A stretch of 64,000 bases of DNA, taken from Pascua guehoae (lineage: Eukaryota > Basidiomycota > Tremellomycetes > Trichosporonales > Trichosporonaceae). Position numbers and translations under genes: made by a program. The first letter of the stretch is position 1. Every line of letters begins with the position of its first letter. The DNA lies in contig BCJX01000004.1 of NCBI GenBank assembly GCA_001600415.1, forward strand, positions 1,604,169 to 1,668,168. Direction: 5' to 3'. The notes beneath the pieces were generated by a model. It was not told the origin of the DNA and made no database searches. It was given only the letters and a program-made list of their open reading frames with translations. This document shows, one piece after another, positions 33,301-45,300 of the stretch.

Positions 33301-36300
33301 CATGTTCAAGAATAACTGGTGGAAGGGACATCACCTCATGGTGCAGTATTACACTACCCTGGCTGGCTCGGCCGCTACTGTCGTTCACGCCGACGCCGAC
33401 TACACCGGTTACCAACGCCGCTACCCCCAGTTGCTGCTGCGTGGCGAGTTTAACAACTGGGGATTCGACCTCGGCCTCAATGCTCACCTCAAGAGCGAGG
33501 GTGACGGTCTGTGGAAGATGCCAGTCATGAGTGCCTGGCCATCGACCTTCCAGGTCAACGTTTGGGCCTTTGACGACTACTTTTACGGCGACGCTGATGG
33601 CGATGGCGTCATTGATCGCTATCCACCCAACGCCCTCACACCCAACTTCCTCAACGTCTCGACGCCGCCTCGTCCCTTCCTCGCGTGGCAGATGAACATC
33701 AACGACAAGAGTGGTCGTTGGTACCTTGTCCCCATTGGCCACGAGGTTTCCTCAATCGTCTCGTTTGCTCTGCTCCTCACGATTCCGCTTCTCACGGCCG
33801 CGGGCGCAGCTGCCATCTTCCGTTACTCGTTCTACTCGATCAAGATCAACAAGTGGGGTCAAAAGCCGACCAAGGAGCCATACTTTCCCATTGTTGGTGG
33901 CCACAGCAAAAAGGAAGAGAGTGGTGTTGTGTCTGAAAAGGCTCACCACCACCTTTCTGTGGTCCCACACGAAAAGCTCAAGCCCCTCGATCACGTTATC
34001 GGCTGGCCCGAGGACCCAAACAAGCGCCGCAAGGTGCTTATCGCTACACTCGAATACGAGATTCTCGACTGGAAGCTCAAGGTCAAGATTGGCGGTCTCG
34101 GTGTCATGTCGACACTCATGGGCAAGGCCATGACCGATGTCGACCTCATCTGGGTCGTGCCAAAGGTTCAGGATCTCGACTACCCGCAGGGTGACTTTGC
34201 GGAACCCATCGAGGTCATCATCTTTGGCGAGCCCTACCTTATCGAGGTGGAGACGCACGTCGTGGACAACATTACCTATGTTATTCTCGACTCGCCCGTC
34301 TTCCGCGCCCAGACAAAGTCTGATCCTTACCCGCAGCGCATGGACGACCTCAGCTCGGCCATCTTCTACTCGACATGGAACCAGGCCATTGCCGAGACGG
34401 TTCGTCGCTACGAGGACATTGACATTTACCACATCAACGACTACCACGGCGCCCTCGCTCCTCTCTACCTTTTGCCCGAGATCATGCCCGTCTGTCTCTC
34501 GCTCCACAATGCCGAATTCCAGGGTCTCTGGCCGCTCCGCACCAAGGACGAAATGAAGGAAGTGTGCGCAGCCTTTAACATTTCCAAAGACGTTTGCTCC
34601 AAATACGTCCAGTTTGGCAACACGTTCAACCTCCTCCACGCCGCTGCCTCGTTTATTTCGCACCACCAAAAGTCGGTTGGTGTCGCGGGTGTGTCGGACA
34701 AGTACGGCAAGCGCTCATGGGCCCGTTACCCGGCGCTCTGGACACTGCGCAACATTGACTCGCTGCCCAACCCCGACCCGACCGACATTGCGGCTCTAGA
34801 TGAGCACGCGATTGCCGTCGACAAGATCCAGATTGATGAAGAGGCCGAGTCCAAGCGTCCCGAGTTCAAGCGCCAGGCGCAAGAGTGGGCGGGTCTCAAG
34901 CAGGACCCCACCGCCGACCTGTTTGTGTTCGTTGGTCGTTGGTCCAAGCAAAAGGGTGTCGACCTCATTGCCGATGTCATGCCGTCCATCCTCGACAAGA
35001 AGCCCAAGGTCCAGCTCATCTGTGTCGGCCCCGTCATCGACCTGTACGGACGCTTTGCCGCCGAAAAGCTCGCCCGCCTCATGGAAATGTACCCCGATCG
35101 TGTCTTCTCCAAGCCCGAGTTTACCGCACTGCCACCGTACCTGTTCTCGGGTGCCGACTTTGCCCTCATTCCGTCGCGTGACGAGCCATTCGGTCTGGTC
35201 GCTGTCGAGTTTGGTCGTAAGGGTGCCCTCGGTGTCGGTGCGCGTCTGGGTGGTCTCGGTCTCATGCCTGGTTGGGTAAGTTTTGACACTTGAACGCCGC
35301 CGTGCACACGCTAACGTTTTCAGTGGTTCCCAGTTGAATCTACCGGAACGCAGCACATGCTGTCACAGCTCACAAAGACAATCAAGCTTGCGCTAAAGTC
35401 GACCCAAGAGGAACGTGCAATGCTGCGTGCTCGCTCAGCCGTCCAGCGTTTCCCGGTCGTAGAATGGCGTCAGCGTCTTGAAGACTTCCAGCGCCGCAGT
35501 ATCCAAATGTCCCGCTCCCAGGCCGGCGAGCACGCTTGGGGTTACGGTCCTGCTGCCGAGGGTGGTGCCAAGCGGCACACACTGTACAGTCTTGGTGCGA
35601 ACGACAGCAACACGTCCCTTGCTCAATGGAACCGCTCCGGCACACCCGACTCGTCGCTCTCCGTGCCATCGACACCAAACCAAGAAACCCGCCGCTTATC
35701 GGGCAACAGCAACTTGAGTCCAAACATCATGCCAAGCGGTCTTCCTGCTGGTGCTGGCTCGTCACACAGGGGGTCTACAGGATCCGACTACCACCGCCGC
35801 TTTGACCAACGTAACAGCCGCCAGTCGACCGACTCATACATCGAGGACTCCAACCAGACGGGGCTCTATGACCATGGCGAACTGAAGCGACCAAGGTTCC
35901 TGAGTACCTATGACGACGACAGGTCAGAGGTCTCGTCTGACGCCGGAGACAACCCTACCATCATGACTTCGTCTCGCCTGTCTGATGCGGGTGGTAGCGT
36001 CAACGGCAACGGCACTGGCCATGCGTACGACAACTTCCTTGCAGCCGCAAACCGGCAGTTTGCCAAGACAACTGGCATGCGCAACGTGCCCGACCCGTTC
36101 ATGGAGCGCCGGGCGAGCACAATGAGCACCAACTCGGAATCCAACTTTGCTCCTGCCCGGCCATTCTCAATGATGTCCCACGTTTCCTCGTTTGACTCCA
36201 TTTCGAGTCTTGCAGACGAAAAGCACTCGTCGCCGCTCAACAAGGCCATGGAGTCGTTTACCGACGCTGATGGCGAAGTGGCACAGTCATTCGTTCAAAA

Positions 36301-38063
36301 GCTCCAGAGCCTGTCGGCTGGCAATTCCAAGGGCGACTTGTGTATCGAAAAGTTCCTCATGAAGAGCGAAAAGCAATTCTTCACCGAAATGAAGAAGGAA
36401 AAGCTCACTGCCGCAAGTGCCAGTGTCCGCTCGCGTGACTCGATCATTCACAGCTCCAAGAATGCCAGCATCATGGACGGCTTCCGACCAGATTGTGAGT
36501 TGTACCCCTACCCCATGACCGCACTAAAACAACAGCTGACACCCATCCAGCACCGCAGCAAAACTCGTTTGCCGGCCACAGCATCGCCGAAGACTACTAT
36601 GGCGGATCGATGATGTACGACGACGGCGAACTCGAAAAGCCCATGACGCGCACCCAAGTGATCATGGACCACTCGATTGCGGGATGGCCACTGTACGCCA
36701 TTGTCATCGGTCTTGGACAGCTGCTCAGCGCCACTTCGTTCCAGCTGTCGCTCCTCGGTGGCGCAAACACGCAAACCGCGGTCGACATGTACGTCATTTG
36801 TGCCATCTTCGTCGTCGCCACGACGTTCTGGTACACGCTCTTCCGCATGCGCCCCTCAGTCTACGTCCTTGCCCTGCCCTGGGTCATTTTCGCCATTGCC
36901 TTCTTCATGATCGGCCTCCCATCGCTACGCGGCCCCTTTACGTATCCGCGCCAGTGGATTACGCGTGTTGCCACCTGGTGCTACGCGACGGCGTCTGCTG
37001 CTGGTTTCCTCTTCTTTGGCCTCAACTTTGGTGAAGAGGCTGGTGCCGCCGCCGAGATTTGGATTCTCCGCGCCTGTATCGTCCAGGGTCTCCAGCAGAT
37101 TTGGGTCTCGGCACTGTGGTACTGGGGTTACACGCTCGCCGGCGTCGACCCTTCGACTTGGGTTGTGCCCCGCGCCATCATTTACGTCGTCTGGCCACTC
37201 GCCGCCATGTCGGCCCTCTTTGCGTTCCTCATGTTCTTTGGCCTGCCCGAATACTACCACCAGATCCCGCCATACGTGCCCAACTTTTTCAAGACGCTCG
37301 TGCGCCGCAAGCTCGTCATTTGGTTCCTCATCTCGGAGATTCTTCGCAACTACTGGCTGTCGACTGTTTACGGTCGCAACTGGGAGTTCCTATGGCGCTC
37401 GGCAGATGTCCCGCTCTGGTCGGTGATTGTGATGATTGGCATCTTCTTCATCGGCGTGTGGGGCCTGATTATGGGTATCCTGATCAGTGAGTCTCAAAAC
37501 ATGAGTGTATCAAGAGTGCTTGCTAACCCCCGCTTCAGAGTACGCAAAGGTCCACTCATGGCTCCTGCCTGTTTTCGCGGTCGGTCTCGGCTGCCCGCGC
37601 TGGTGCCAGATGTTCTGGGGCATCTCGGGTCTCGGACTCTACGTTTCTTGGGGCGGAGGTGCCGGTCCTTACATGTGAGTATTTAAACAAGTGCCACATC
37701 TTCTAGCAGTTTCACTGACGGTACAGCGGAACATGCCTGTGGCTCTGGCTCGGTGTCCTGGACGCGATCCAGGGTGTTGGTCTGGGCATGATTCTCCTGC
37801 AAACACTATCGCGTCTGCACGTGTGTGCGACTCTGGCCGCAGCACAGTTTATCGGCTCGATTGTCGTCATGATTGCGCGCGCCACAGCACCAAACAAGAC
37901 TGGACCTGGCAACGTGTTCCCCAACGCGGCGTTCTGGACACCATCGACGGGCGAAAACTTCCCGCTCGCACACTGGGAGTTCTGGGTCTGCCTCGTCTGC
38001 CAGATGATCATTCCCTTTGGCTACTTCTTCTTCTTCCGCAAGGAGCAGCTCGCCAAGCCGTAA
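30318..38063 (+). CDS. AGS1: Alpha-1,3-glucan synthase
   Basis: Makes cell-wall alpha-1,3-glucan at the plasma membrane. Nine exons (30318-30459, 30508-30581, 30639-31021, 31068-31180, 31236-35275, 35324-36494, 36551-37486, 37539-37674, 37727-38063) give 2443 residues, the usual size. A signal peptide (residues 1-35, hydrophobic YLLVLGLLAIGVNA) comes first. An extracellular GH13 amylase-like domain follows (ALDIDGIRIDKAT, FVNGEVTGG, MYGTSNQDVFRWP, PLVWYGEEQ). A single membrane helix (IVSFALLLTIPLLTAAGAAAI) leads to a cytoplasmic GT5 glycogen-synthase-like domain (KVKIGGLGVMSTLMGKAM, FVGRWSKQKGVDLI, PSRDEPFGLVAVEFG, WWFPVESTGTQHM). A Ser-rich linker and a multi-helix C-terminal membrane region complete the protein. 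The GT5 domain would add glucose inside and the GH13 domain would remodel outside. Confidence 0.97.
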
Positions 38064-39915
38064 GGTATGGGATGGGACATTGGGGATAGAGATGACGGGG
38101 AGGGAGAGAAGGAGGAGAGATGGGGACAGGAGAGAAGAGAGAGGTGGAGGAGAGAGAGAGAGAGAGAGAGAGAGAGCGAAAGAGACTGGGGTTTTTTTCA
38201 GACATTAGACCAAGAATCCTCGCGCGCCTCGTGCGGTATGTACATTTAGTGCCTGTCGCGTGTCGGTAGATACACACGACGTGCTCAGCGAGACGTTACC
38301 CTCACGAATTTCATATCATGGACCTTTCAATGCAACCTGTGCTTTCAATTGGAGTTGTTTTGTGTTGCATGCCTGCAAGGTGTTGGGCCGGTGAGGAGTA
38401 GATCAGTGGAACCGTTGAATGGTATTCTGCATCGTTTCTTCCTCGTATTTATGACTGCGGTCCGACACCCGATGCCGACTCGGCCACTTTGCAACGGACT
38501 GTGATCACATCCTTATTCTAGACCAATCCAAATTCACCCTGACAAAGCCCAGATGTGCCGAAACACGACCTCAGACCCTCGAATGAGCGTAGCATCACCT
38601 ATCGCGCGCAACCCCCACAATCCCACTTCATTACCCATCGACAGGCTGTGGGCTCGTCAACGAGATAGGCAGGCCAGTGTCACGCCGGTGTGTATCTGTC
38701 CAACCACACACCCACACACCCCAACTCTCTGTCTCTCCCCCAGTCTGATACCAAAGGGACATCCACTGAGATGGGGATCGGGCTCGGGCCCAGAGTTGGC
38801 CCCGATTCGGGCTCAGAGCATGCCCTGGTGGCTGGTAAGATGGTGAATGGTGCACGTCCCCGACGCCGGTGTTTCAGCCATTGCGACTTGCGCTTGGATT
38901 GCCGATACGAAACGCGGCATCTGGCAGTGGGGCTGTCGAGCGGCCAGCGGCCAGTGGTAACTGAGCGCGCCGATAAACGTTGCCGAAAGAAACGTGTCCA
39001 GAAACACGGGCGCGGTCGCAGATACAGTATACGCGACGATGGAGAAGCGTGGACACGTTGAATTCTGGCATGCTAGGCGCAGTACGAAACAAATGCTTGT
39101 CCAACCCCGCCGGGAACCGGGCCGACCATGGCTGTATCCCATGTACGAGGCGCTTGGCTGAAGAAAAGAAAAAAGAAAGGTCGGACCTTGCGCGATCGCA
39201 CAAGGGCCAATGTCGGACAAAGGACACGAGAGACGCGCAAGACGCAAGATCGCGCATGATGAGAATTACGCCGAAGGGGAGGACGAGGACGCACCGACCG
39301 CCGCGCTTGGTGGACCCCTCCCTCCCTCTTGCCCCCCCCTTGAAACCCATCCATTCCCTTGCCACTACTTTTCCTTTGCTCACCCCTCAACACCTCAACC
39401 TGCGTCCATGTACCAACCCATCTTACCTGACCAACTGCAGCCTCAAAGTCGTCAACCGCGACCGTGCTCACACGCAGCAGTGCTCCCCCTCACCCACTGA
39501 CGCACTCCACCCCTTGTCCCCACCCAACCACCTCTCCAGTTATCGACCCCTCCCGCCGCCGTGTGCTGGACGGCGCACGAGCCTCCGGCGGGGCCCGGCA
39601 TCGTGCGGCAAGCGGCAAGTGCGGTGCGATGCGGCATGCGACATGTGCCTACGTGCAGCAGAGCACACGGTGCATGGCGCATTGTGCTCGGTGCTCGGTG
39701 CTCGGTGCAATCTATAAGCCTGCGTTTCCACGTTTGCACGATTCTCTCGACCGACCTTTGCGTTCTCCAGCATTCTCATCACTCCAGCACAAGCACAGTA
39801 GAGTACGGAGTACTGTGTACTCGACATCCTCCACGACCACCCCCACCCACCGTCCTTCCTTACCCCACCACCACCACCACCACCACTCGCGCCCCCCGCA
39901 CCCACACTCACTCCC
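38064..39915. other. Intergenic between AGS1 and the BTB-like gene
   Basis: A GA microsatellite lies at about 38148-38178 in the AGS1 3' region. The last 100 bases before 39916 are CCACCA- and pyrimidine-rich. A plus-strand frame is open from 38980 to 39717 but has no domain and I do not support it. Confidence 0.4.
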
Positions 39916-41842
39916 ATGTCCCCGCTCCAGCCTCCCAAGTCGCCCAATCTGCAGCCCAAAGACCCCCTCGCGGTCGTCAACGCGCTCAAGCTCAACCCCA
40001 ACCCATCCCCGTGGGCGCCACACAGCCCCCTCGCGTCCTCGCCCCACAGCCCCTCCCGCTCGCTCGCACCATCGCCCACCGTCTCCCCCCGCGGCTCGGT
40101 GAGCGGTCCCTCTGGCGGCCTCGGCCTCACCAATACCTTTTCCGCCCTCGCGTCCCCCACCCCACTCGCGCTCTCGCTGCCCCCCAACGTCAACCTCGAG
40201 CGCCGCGACTCGAACCCGGGCCCGCTCATGCCCCCGCCCTCGCGCTCCGCAACCGCGTCCCCGGCCATGGGTCCCAAGAGCCTCGCGCCCCCGCCCGTCG
40301 AGGACGGCCGCTGGAATACGGGCGACTTTGAGCTCGTGTCCGCGGACAATGTCCGGTTTAGGGTCAATTCGTACCATCTCTTCTCGGCTAGGTGAGTTGC
40401 ATCAGAAGGCGGGGCATTAGTCTCGACCCCGGTGGCTCGGGAGACGGCGCGGAGGAGAGTGACGGCGGGGAGGGGGGGAGGCGAACGCTGGAGAGCGGTG
40501 CGTGCGTCCATGCTGTATGACCGGGCTTGACTTCAACCATCGAGGCCGCTGTCCGCCGTGACGACCCACGTTGAACTAAGTTCCGTCGTCGTGCGCGCTA
40601 CGAGCAGCAGGCCGGACCACGCCTAGCTCCCCACTTCATCCCTCGCCCGGAGTCGTCTTGAGGAACTGGGGCATTCTGTCCACCGCTCGAGGCGGTGGCA
40701 CTGCCTCCACTCCTTGCCACTACCAGCGACTCTTGCTGCACAGCACCAGTGCGAGCCTGCATCTTGCGTCCTACCAATCCCGACCCGGTTACCCTCCGAT
40801 TCTGGGCGGTGGCCGTGCGGTGCGGTGCGATCCAACTTTTCGGGATCGCAGTGTTTCCACGGCCCCGGTTGGGGGTAACCGGGTGCCTGGTGTGACGAGG
40901 GAATGTTCGGGTGGCCCAAGTGTTGTTACTGTGCGCATTCTTGGACTGAGTTGTGTGCGATTCAAACCCTGCAGAACGCGATCGCTGCAATTCGCATTGT
41001 TGCCATTCTGACAATGGCGACACGTTGGCATCCTGCACTGTGCTGGGTGTCAAGTCCATCGCACTCTTCGTTCCCTCTGTTCCCACAATACACAGCTTTC
41101 CTACGCTGTCGTGTCTCTCACCTCAGCCCACGTTCCCCAGCCTTCCCTACACACATAAACCCTGGCCACAGCTGACCCCCGCAGCTCGGTCTTCCGTGGC
41201 GCGTCTGAATTCGACAACGACGACGAGGGTGCCCCCCGCCGGCGACAGATTCACTTTTCCGACGACGAGATTGAGGCGGCGCTGGTGATCCGTGCCTTCC
41301 TGCGTGTCATTACGACTGGGCAGGTCGCGACCACACCGGACGGGTCGGGCACGCCATCCGTGTCTGCACTTCGGCGCCTGATCCTCTTTTTGCGCAAGTA
41401 CGACTGCCCCGTGGCGCTGAACCTGGTCATGTTCAAGGTCAAGGAGCTGCTGGCGCAGGGCATCTCTGTGCCCATGTACACCTTTATCCTGGGCGCGACC
41501 GCCGACGACGTCGACACGTGCACGCTTGCACTCAAGTATATCTCGCAGACGTGGAACGGCCCCGCGGGCTATACCGACGTCCGGAACGAAGGCACGCCCG
41601 GCGCGGCCACGATCGACCCCACCAACCTGCCATACACCCTCTGGCAGTGGATTCCCGGAGACTACATGTGGGCCCTGTCGCGCGCATGGGGCAAGCATGT
41701 CCAGGACGGCACGCGTCTGCCCGACGAGTTCCGCCGCATCCTCGCCATTGTCAAGGGCTCGACGCGCCCCAGTCGGAGCTCGTCCCTGCTCGAGGACCCC
41801 ACCAACGGCCGCCGGTCCCGCAACAGTGTCGGATGGGCGTAG
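39916..41842 (+). CDS. BTB/POZ-like domain protein
   Basis: Two exons (39916-40391 and 41185-41842) give 377 residues. After a Pro/Ser-rich disordered region of about 135 residues comes GDFELVSADNVRFRVNSYHLF, continuing across the intron into SASSVFRGASEFDN. This matches the opening of fungal BTB domains (D..L.S.DGV.F.VH...L...S.VFR). The downstream exon continues with IHFSDDEIEAALVIRAFLRV and LRRLILFLRKYDCPVALNL, as in fungal BTB proteins where a helical region follows. BTB proteins dimerise and often serve as Cullin-3 adaptors or in transcription; the role here is unknown. The phase-2 intron of 793 nt is an order of magnitude longer than most introns in this window. Serines in the N-terminus fit SP phosphorylation sites. 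Confidence 0.68.
40392..41184 (+). other. Long intron of the BTB-like gene
   Basis: GTGAGT donor at 40392 and CCCCCGCAG acceptor ending at 41184, in phase with both exons. It has a purine-rich 5' part (about 40440-40500). Open frames inside (for example minus 41086-40598) show no domain. No tRNA or other RNA gene could be folded from it by eye. Confidence 0.5.
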
Positions 41843-42354
41843 AGATACCCCCCAAAGACTTGCGTGAGGACACCGCACACTGGGGCCGTTGAGCGGCCAC
41901 CACAACCAGCTGTACACGCAGTCTCGCCTTCCCCCCCCCCCCCTCCCAAAGACCCAAAGAAGCATGAAACGCAGAACAGCAGAACCGTTGTTTGTGGAAT
42001 GTAGATAGCCATGCCGCCTGTAGCATTGGCTTTGCATGTACTTGGACACTGGACCGTATGCATACCCCCTCCTTGAATCTAGCCAGAGTCGCACAGTCGT
42101 CGTGGGAAGTGGGCATGGCGACTGGCCAAATGCCACATTGGTGATGATGTTTGTGGCATGCGATTGGCGGTGCGGCGGCGATTTCCCTGTGATTTAGTGG
42201 CTGTTTGGCCCCGCGTCCTCGGTGACCACCCCCCAGACCGTAGACTAGATACTAATACTCTCATCGTCAACCTCGCATCCATCTCCTCTTTACTCACCAC
42301 CACTCTACTTTTCACTGCTCTACTACTCTTAAACCCCAGACCCACACGCTCAGC

Positions 42355-42372
42355 ATGTACCCCAACCCCTAA
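42355..42372 (+). promoter_or_regulatory. Five-codon upstream ORF before MED13
   Basis: ATG TAC CCC AAC CCC TAA ends 15 bases before the MED13 start at 42388. If the transcript begins upstream of it, this uORF would be read first and could lower MED13 translation. A CTGCAG just after it could instead be the acceptor of a leader intron that removes it. Confidence 0.4.
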
Positions 42373-42387
42373 CTGCAGCTCCACCAA

Positions 42388-45300
42388 ATGGACATTCTCG
42401 CCGGCCAGCCCGCGCGCCCCACCACCCCCGTGCCGGGCGTGTGGCTCGTCGACGCGCCCCCGACCATCCAAGTGCGCGTCTATGCCGTCGTGACAAAGTT
42501 CGACCCTGCCGCCGCTGCGAGCCTGGCCGATACGGCCGGCGCGGGATCGGGACAGGCACCTGTTACTTCTACTGGTGGTGGTGGTGACGACGCGGCGGCG
42601 GCGGACGACGCTGCGCCCCATCCGCCCCTGATCCCAACACCCCCGGGCGTGCTTGACCGTCTCCGCGCCGACCCCCTCGAGCGCGCATGGCATGCTCTCA
42701 ATGCGCGCGCAGACGAGCCCGCCCTCTCCCTCCTCTCGCGCCCGTGTGCGGTCGTCCGCCCGCCCGCCGACGGGCGCCGCCGCCAGCTGTGGGTGTTTGG
42801 CCAGGACCCAGATCTCGCTCTCGCGGGCGTCGATGGGCTTATCGGTGCGTTCTGGCTGTTTCTTGTCGGCAAATGCCCAAGTCTAGCTGACAGCGATACC
42901 AGAAGTGGAACGGCCCGCGCCGATAGTGGTCGCCAAGACGGTCGTATGCAAGGAGCACGGGAGCAAGCTGAGCTGCCTCGCTGCGGCCAACGGCAACACG
43001 GATCCCACGTCAGGCACGGCGGGCGATGGCGCAAAGACGCCCTGCTCGCCGACGTTTGCGCCGCCGCCGGCCTGGACACTGCTCGAGGCCGCGGCGGGCG
43101 AGGCGCTCGCGTGGACGCAGGGCGTGCGACTGTCGCTCCTCTCTGAACGACCCGTGTACGACGTGACACTGCGCCCTACGCCCGGAGGGCAGCTGGTGCT
43201 CTGCGCTCGACCGCGGGCGGCTCTCCACTGCCTCCCCCGCGAAGGACAGCGGGCACCACTCCGCGCTGGGGTGGAGCCACTCGTCCTCCGCCCTCTACTT
43301 CTCCCTGCCCTCCTCGTCTCCCCCCACATGGCCAATGGAGCGCAGGACGCGCGCCTCACGGCCGCATTCGACGCCGCCCTCGGTCCCGGGTGGAAGGCCG
43401 GCCGACGCGAGGCGCGGATCACGGCACAGGCGTCCGGCGCCAGTCTGCCCGACTGGAGTATCTACTTTGTGCCCCTCGTTGCTGGAAACATCAAGGCGCT
43501 CCCTGCCGCCCTCGCGGCGCGGTGGCGCGGGACCCACGGCGTGCTCACCGTGTGGCCGACGCATCTCGCCCGCGGGCTTGCTCCGCCATCGCGCGTCGTG
43601 CCGCCCCGCCCACCGCGGCGAGGCGGGGACGCGCTCGGCCAGCCCGCCGACCTGCTCATGGCCGCGGCGGGGCTGTTTGACTTTTTCACCGCGTACGAAC
43701 CCCCAGCAGAGGACGAGGGCGACGGCGAGGCCGAGGGCGATGGCGACGCGGACGCCGACGTCGAGCCGGAACCCGAGCGGACCACAGTGCCGGACGGCAC
43801 TGGCGATGTGGACATGGAAGCATACGACGACGCGAGCGACGTCGACGACCTGTTCGAGTCGCACTCGTCCCCCGAGCCCGAGCCAGACGACGTCCCCGCC
43901 CCCTCGGAAGGCGGCGACCTCTTCATCGGCAGCGCATTCACGTCGCCCCGCGCGGGATCCGCACTCGAACTCGACGTCAATGACCTCTTTGGCTCGTCGG
44001 ACGCCGGCACCGCTCCGCCCTCGGCCGTACCCCGCCACAATAGCGCGACGCCCATCCCCGAGTTCGCGCGCCGGTCCATCCCCGTCAGCCGCCAGCAGTC
44101 GGCCGCACCCATGTCCCGCGTCACATCCGAGTTTGGCGAAGACCGCCCGTTTGTCACAGAGGACGACTTCAACTTTTTCGACTCGCCACCAAACCCAAAC
44201 CCCGACCTGCCCGTGCCGCCCACTGGCGCCGAGGCCAAGAGCGACTTTTCGCCCTCGGACTGGCCAGATATTATTGATGCACGCGACGAGTCGGCGCCCG
44301 CTGGTCGCGACGTGGTGATGGCTGATGCAGACAAGCAAGGCGGGCCCCCAGATACAACAGCCGAGCCGATTGCTGTGGATCAAGACGACACACCAAAGTC
44401 GGCCGACGCGCCGCCAGATACAAACGTCGTGCCTCGCGACACTGCTCCGGGCGATGCGACCGCCGAGCCGCCCCGCAAACGCGCAAAGATTTACATTGAT
44501 GTCGTACCCCCAGCATTTGCACCCCTCGAACTCCCCCGCCGCTCCCGCCCACGATTCCGGTACGGCCTCCCGTCCCCCGCTGCCGTCTCGCCGCTGTCCC
44601 TCCGGACCGACCTCGTCGAGCGACTGCAGCAGCAACAACAGCAGTCGGGCAAGAAGGCCTCGTACGACTACACTGCCGGGTGGGAGCTCGACTCGTCGAC
44701 ATCGGACAGCGAAGACGACACGCCCCTCACGACCGGCATGCCCCCGACCCCGGCATCGACTGCCGACCTCGACGAGCTGCCCACGCGCGCACCCAGTGTC
44801 GCGCCCCAGCCCGTCGTTCCCGACGACGAGGTCGAGTTTGACGGCACAGTCTGTGTCGGCGGCGAGTGGGTGAGCCTCAAGGACGAGCCTGGCCCGGCGC
44901 GCTCTCTCGCCCGCCCCTGGGGCCCAGCGTGGGTCGAACTGTACCACCGGCACGAGATGGCTATCTCCACCCCAAGACCGCCAGACGAGCTGCCCCTCGA
45001 CCTCGACGCGCTCCTCGACGCTGTCGTGCGCAACCGCTTCCTCCGTGCCCTGTTCAACGACGTCCCAGCGACCGTAGATGACAATGCGCCTTCACCAAGC
45101 ACGCTGCTCAAGCACGGTGTCGCCCTCTCCGAGTTTGCGGCGGCCAGCATCAACACGAACGGCAGCAATGGGCTCAGCGGCAGTGCATCCGACAGCCCCG
45201 ACATTACAAAGGCAGGGTACACTCTGCCTCCCACCGCGGTCAATGTCGGGTTTGGGGGCGCAATCATGTCCCTTTCAGCAGCCGGACTGCGGTACTGGCG

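Noticed and set aside
40920..41000. GGTTTGAATC-like B box in the BTB-gene intron
   Set aside because: No acceptor or T-stem pairing could be made around it, so it is not a tRNA.
43295..44953. 552-codon minus-strand frame inside MED13
   Set aside because: Antisense shadow of a GC-rich coding exon; composition and overlap with a conserved protein rule it out.
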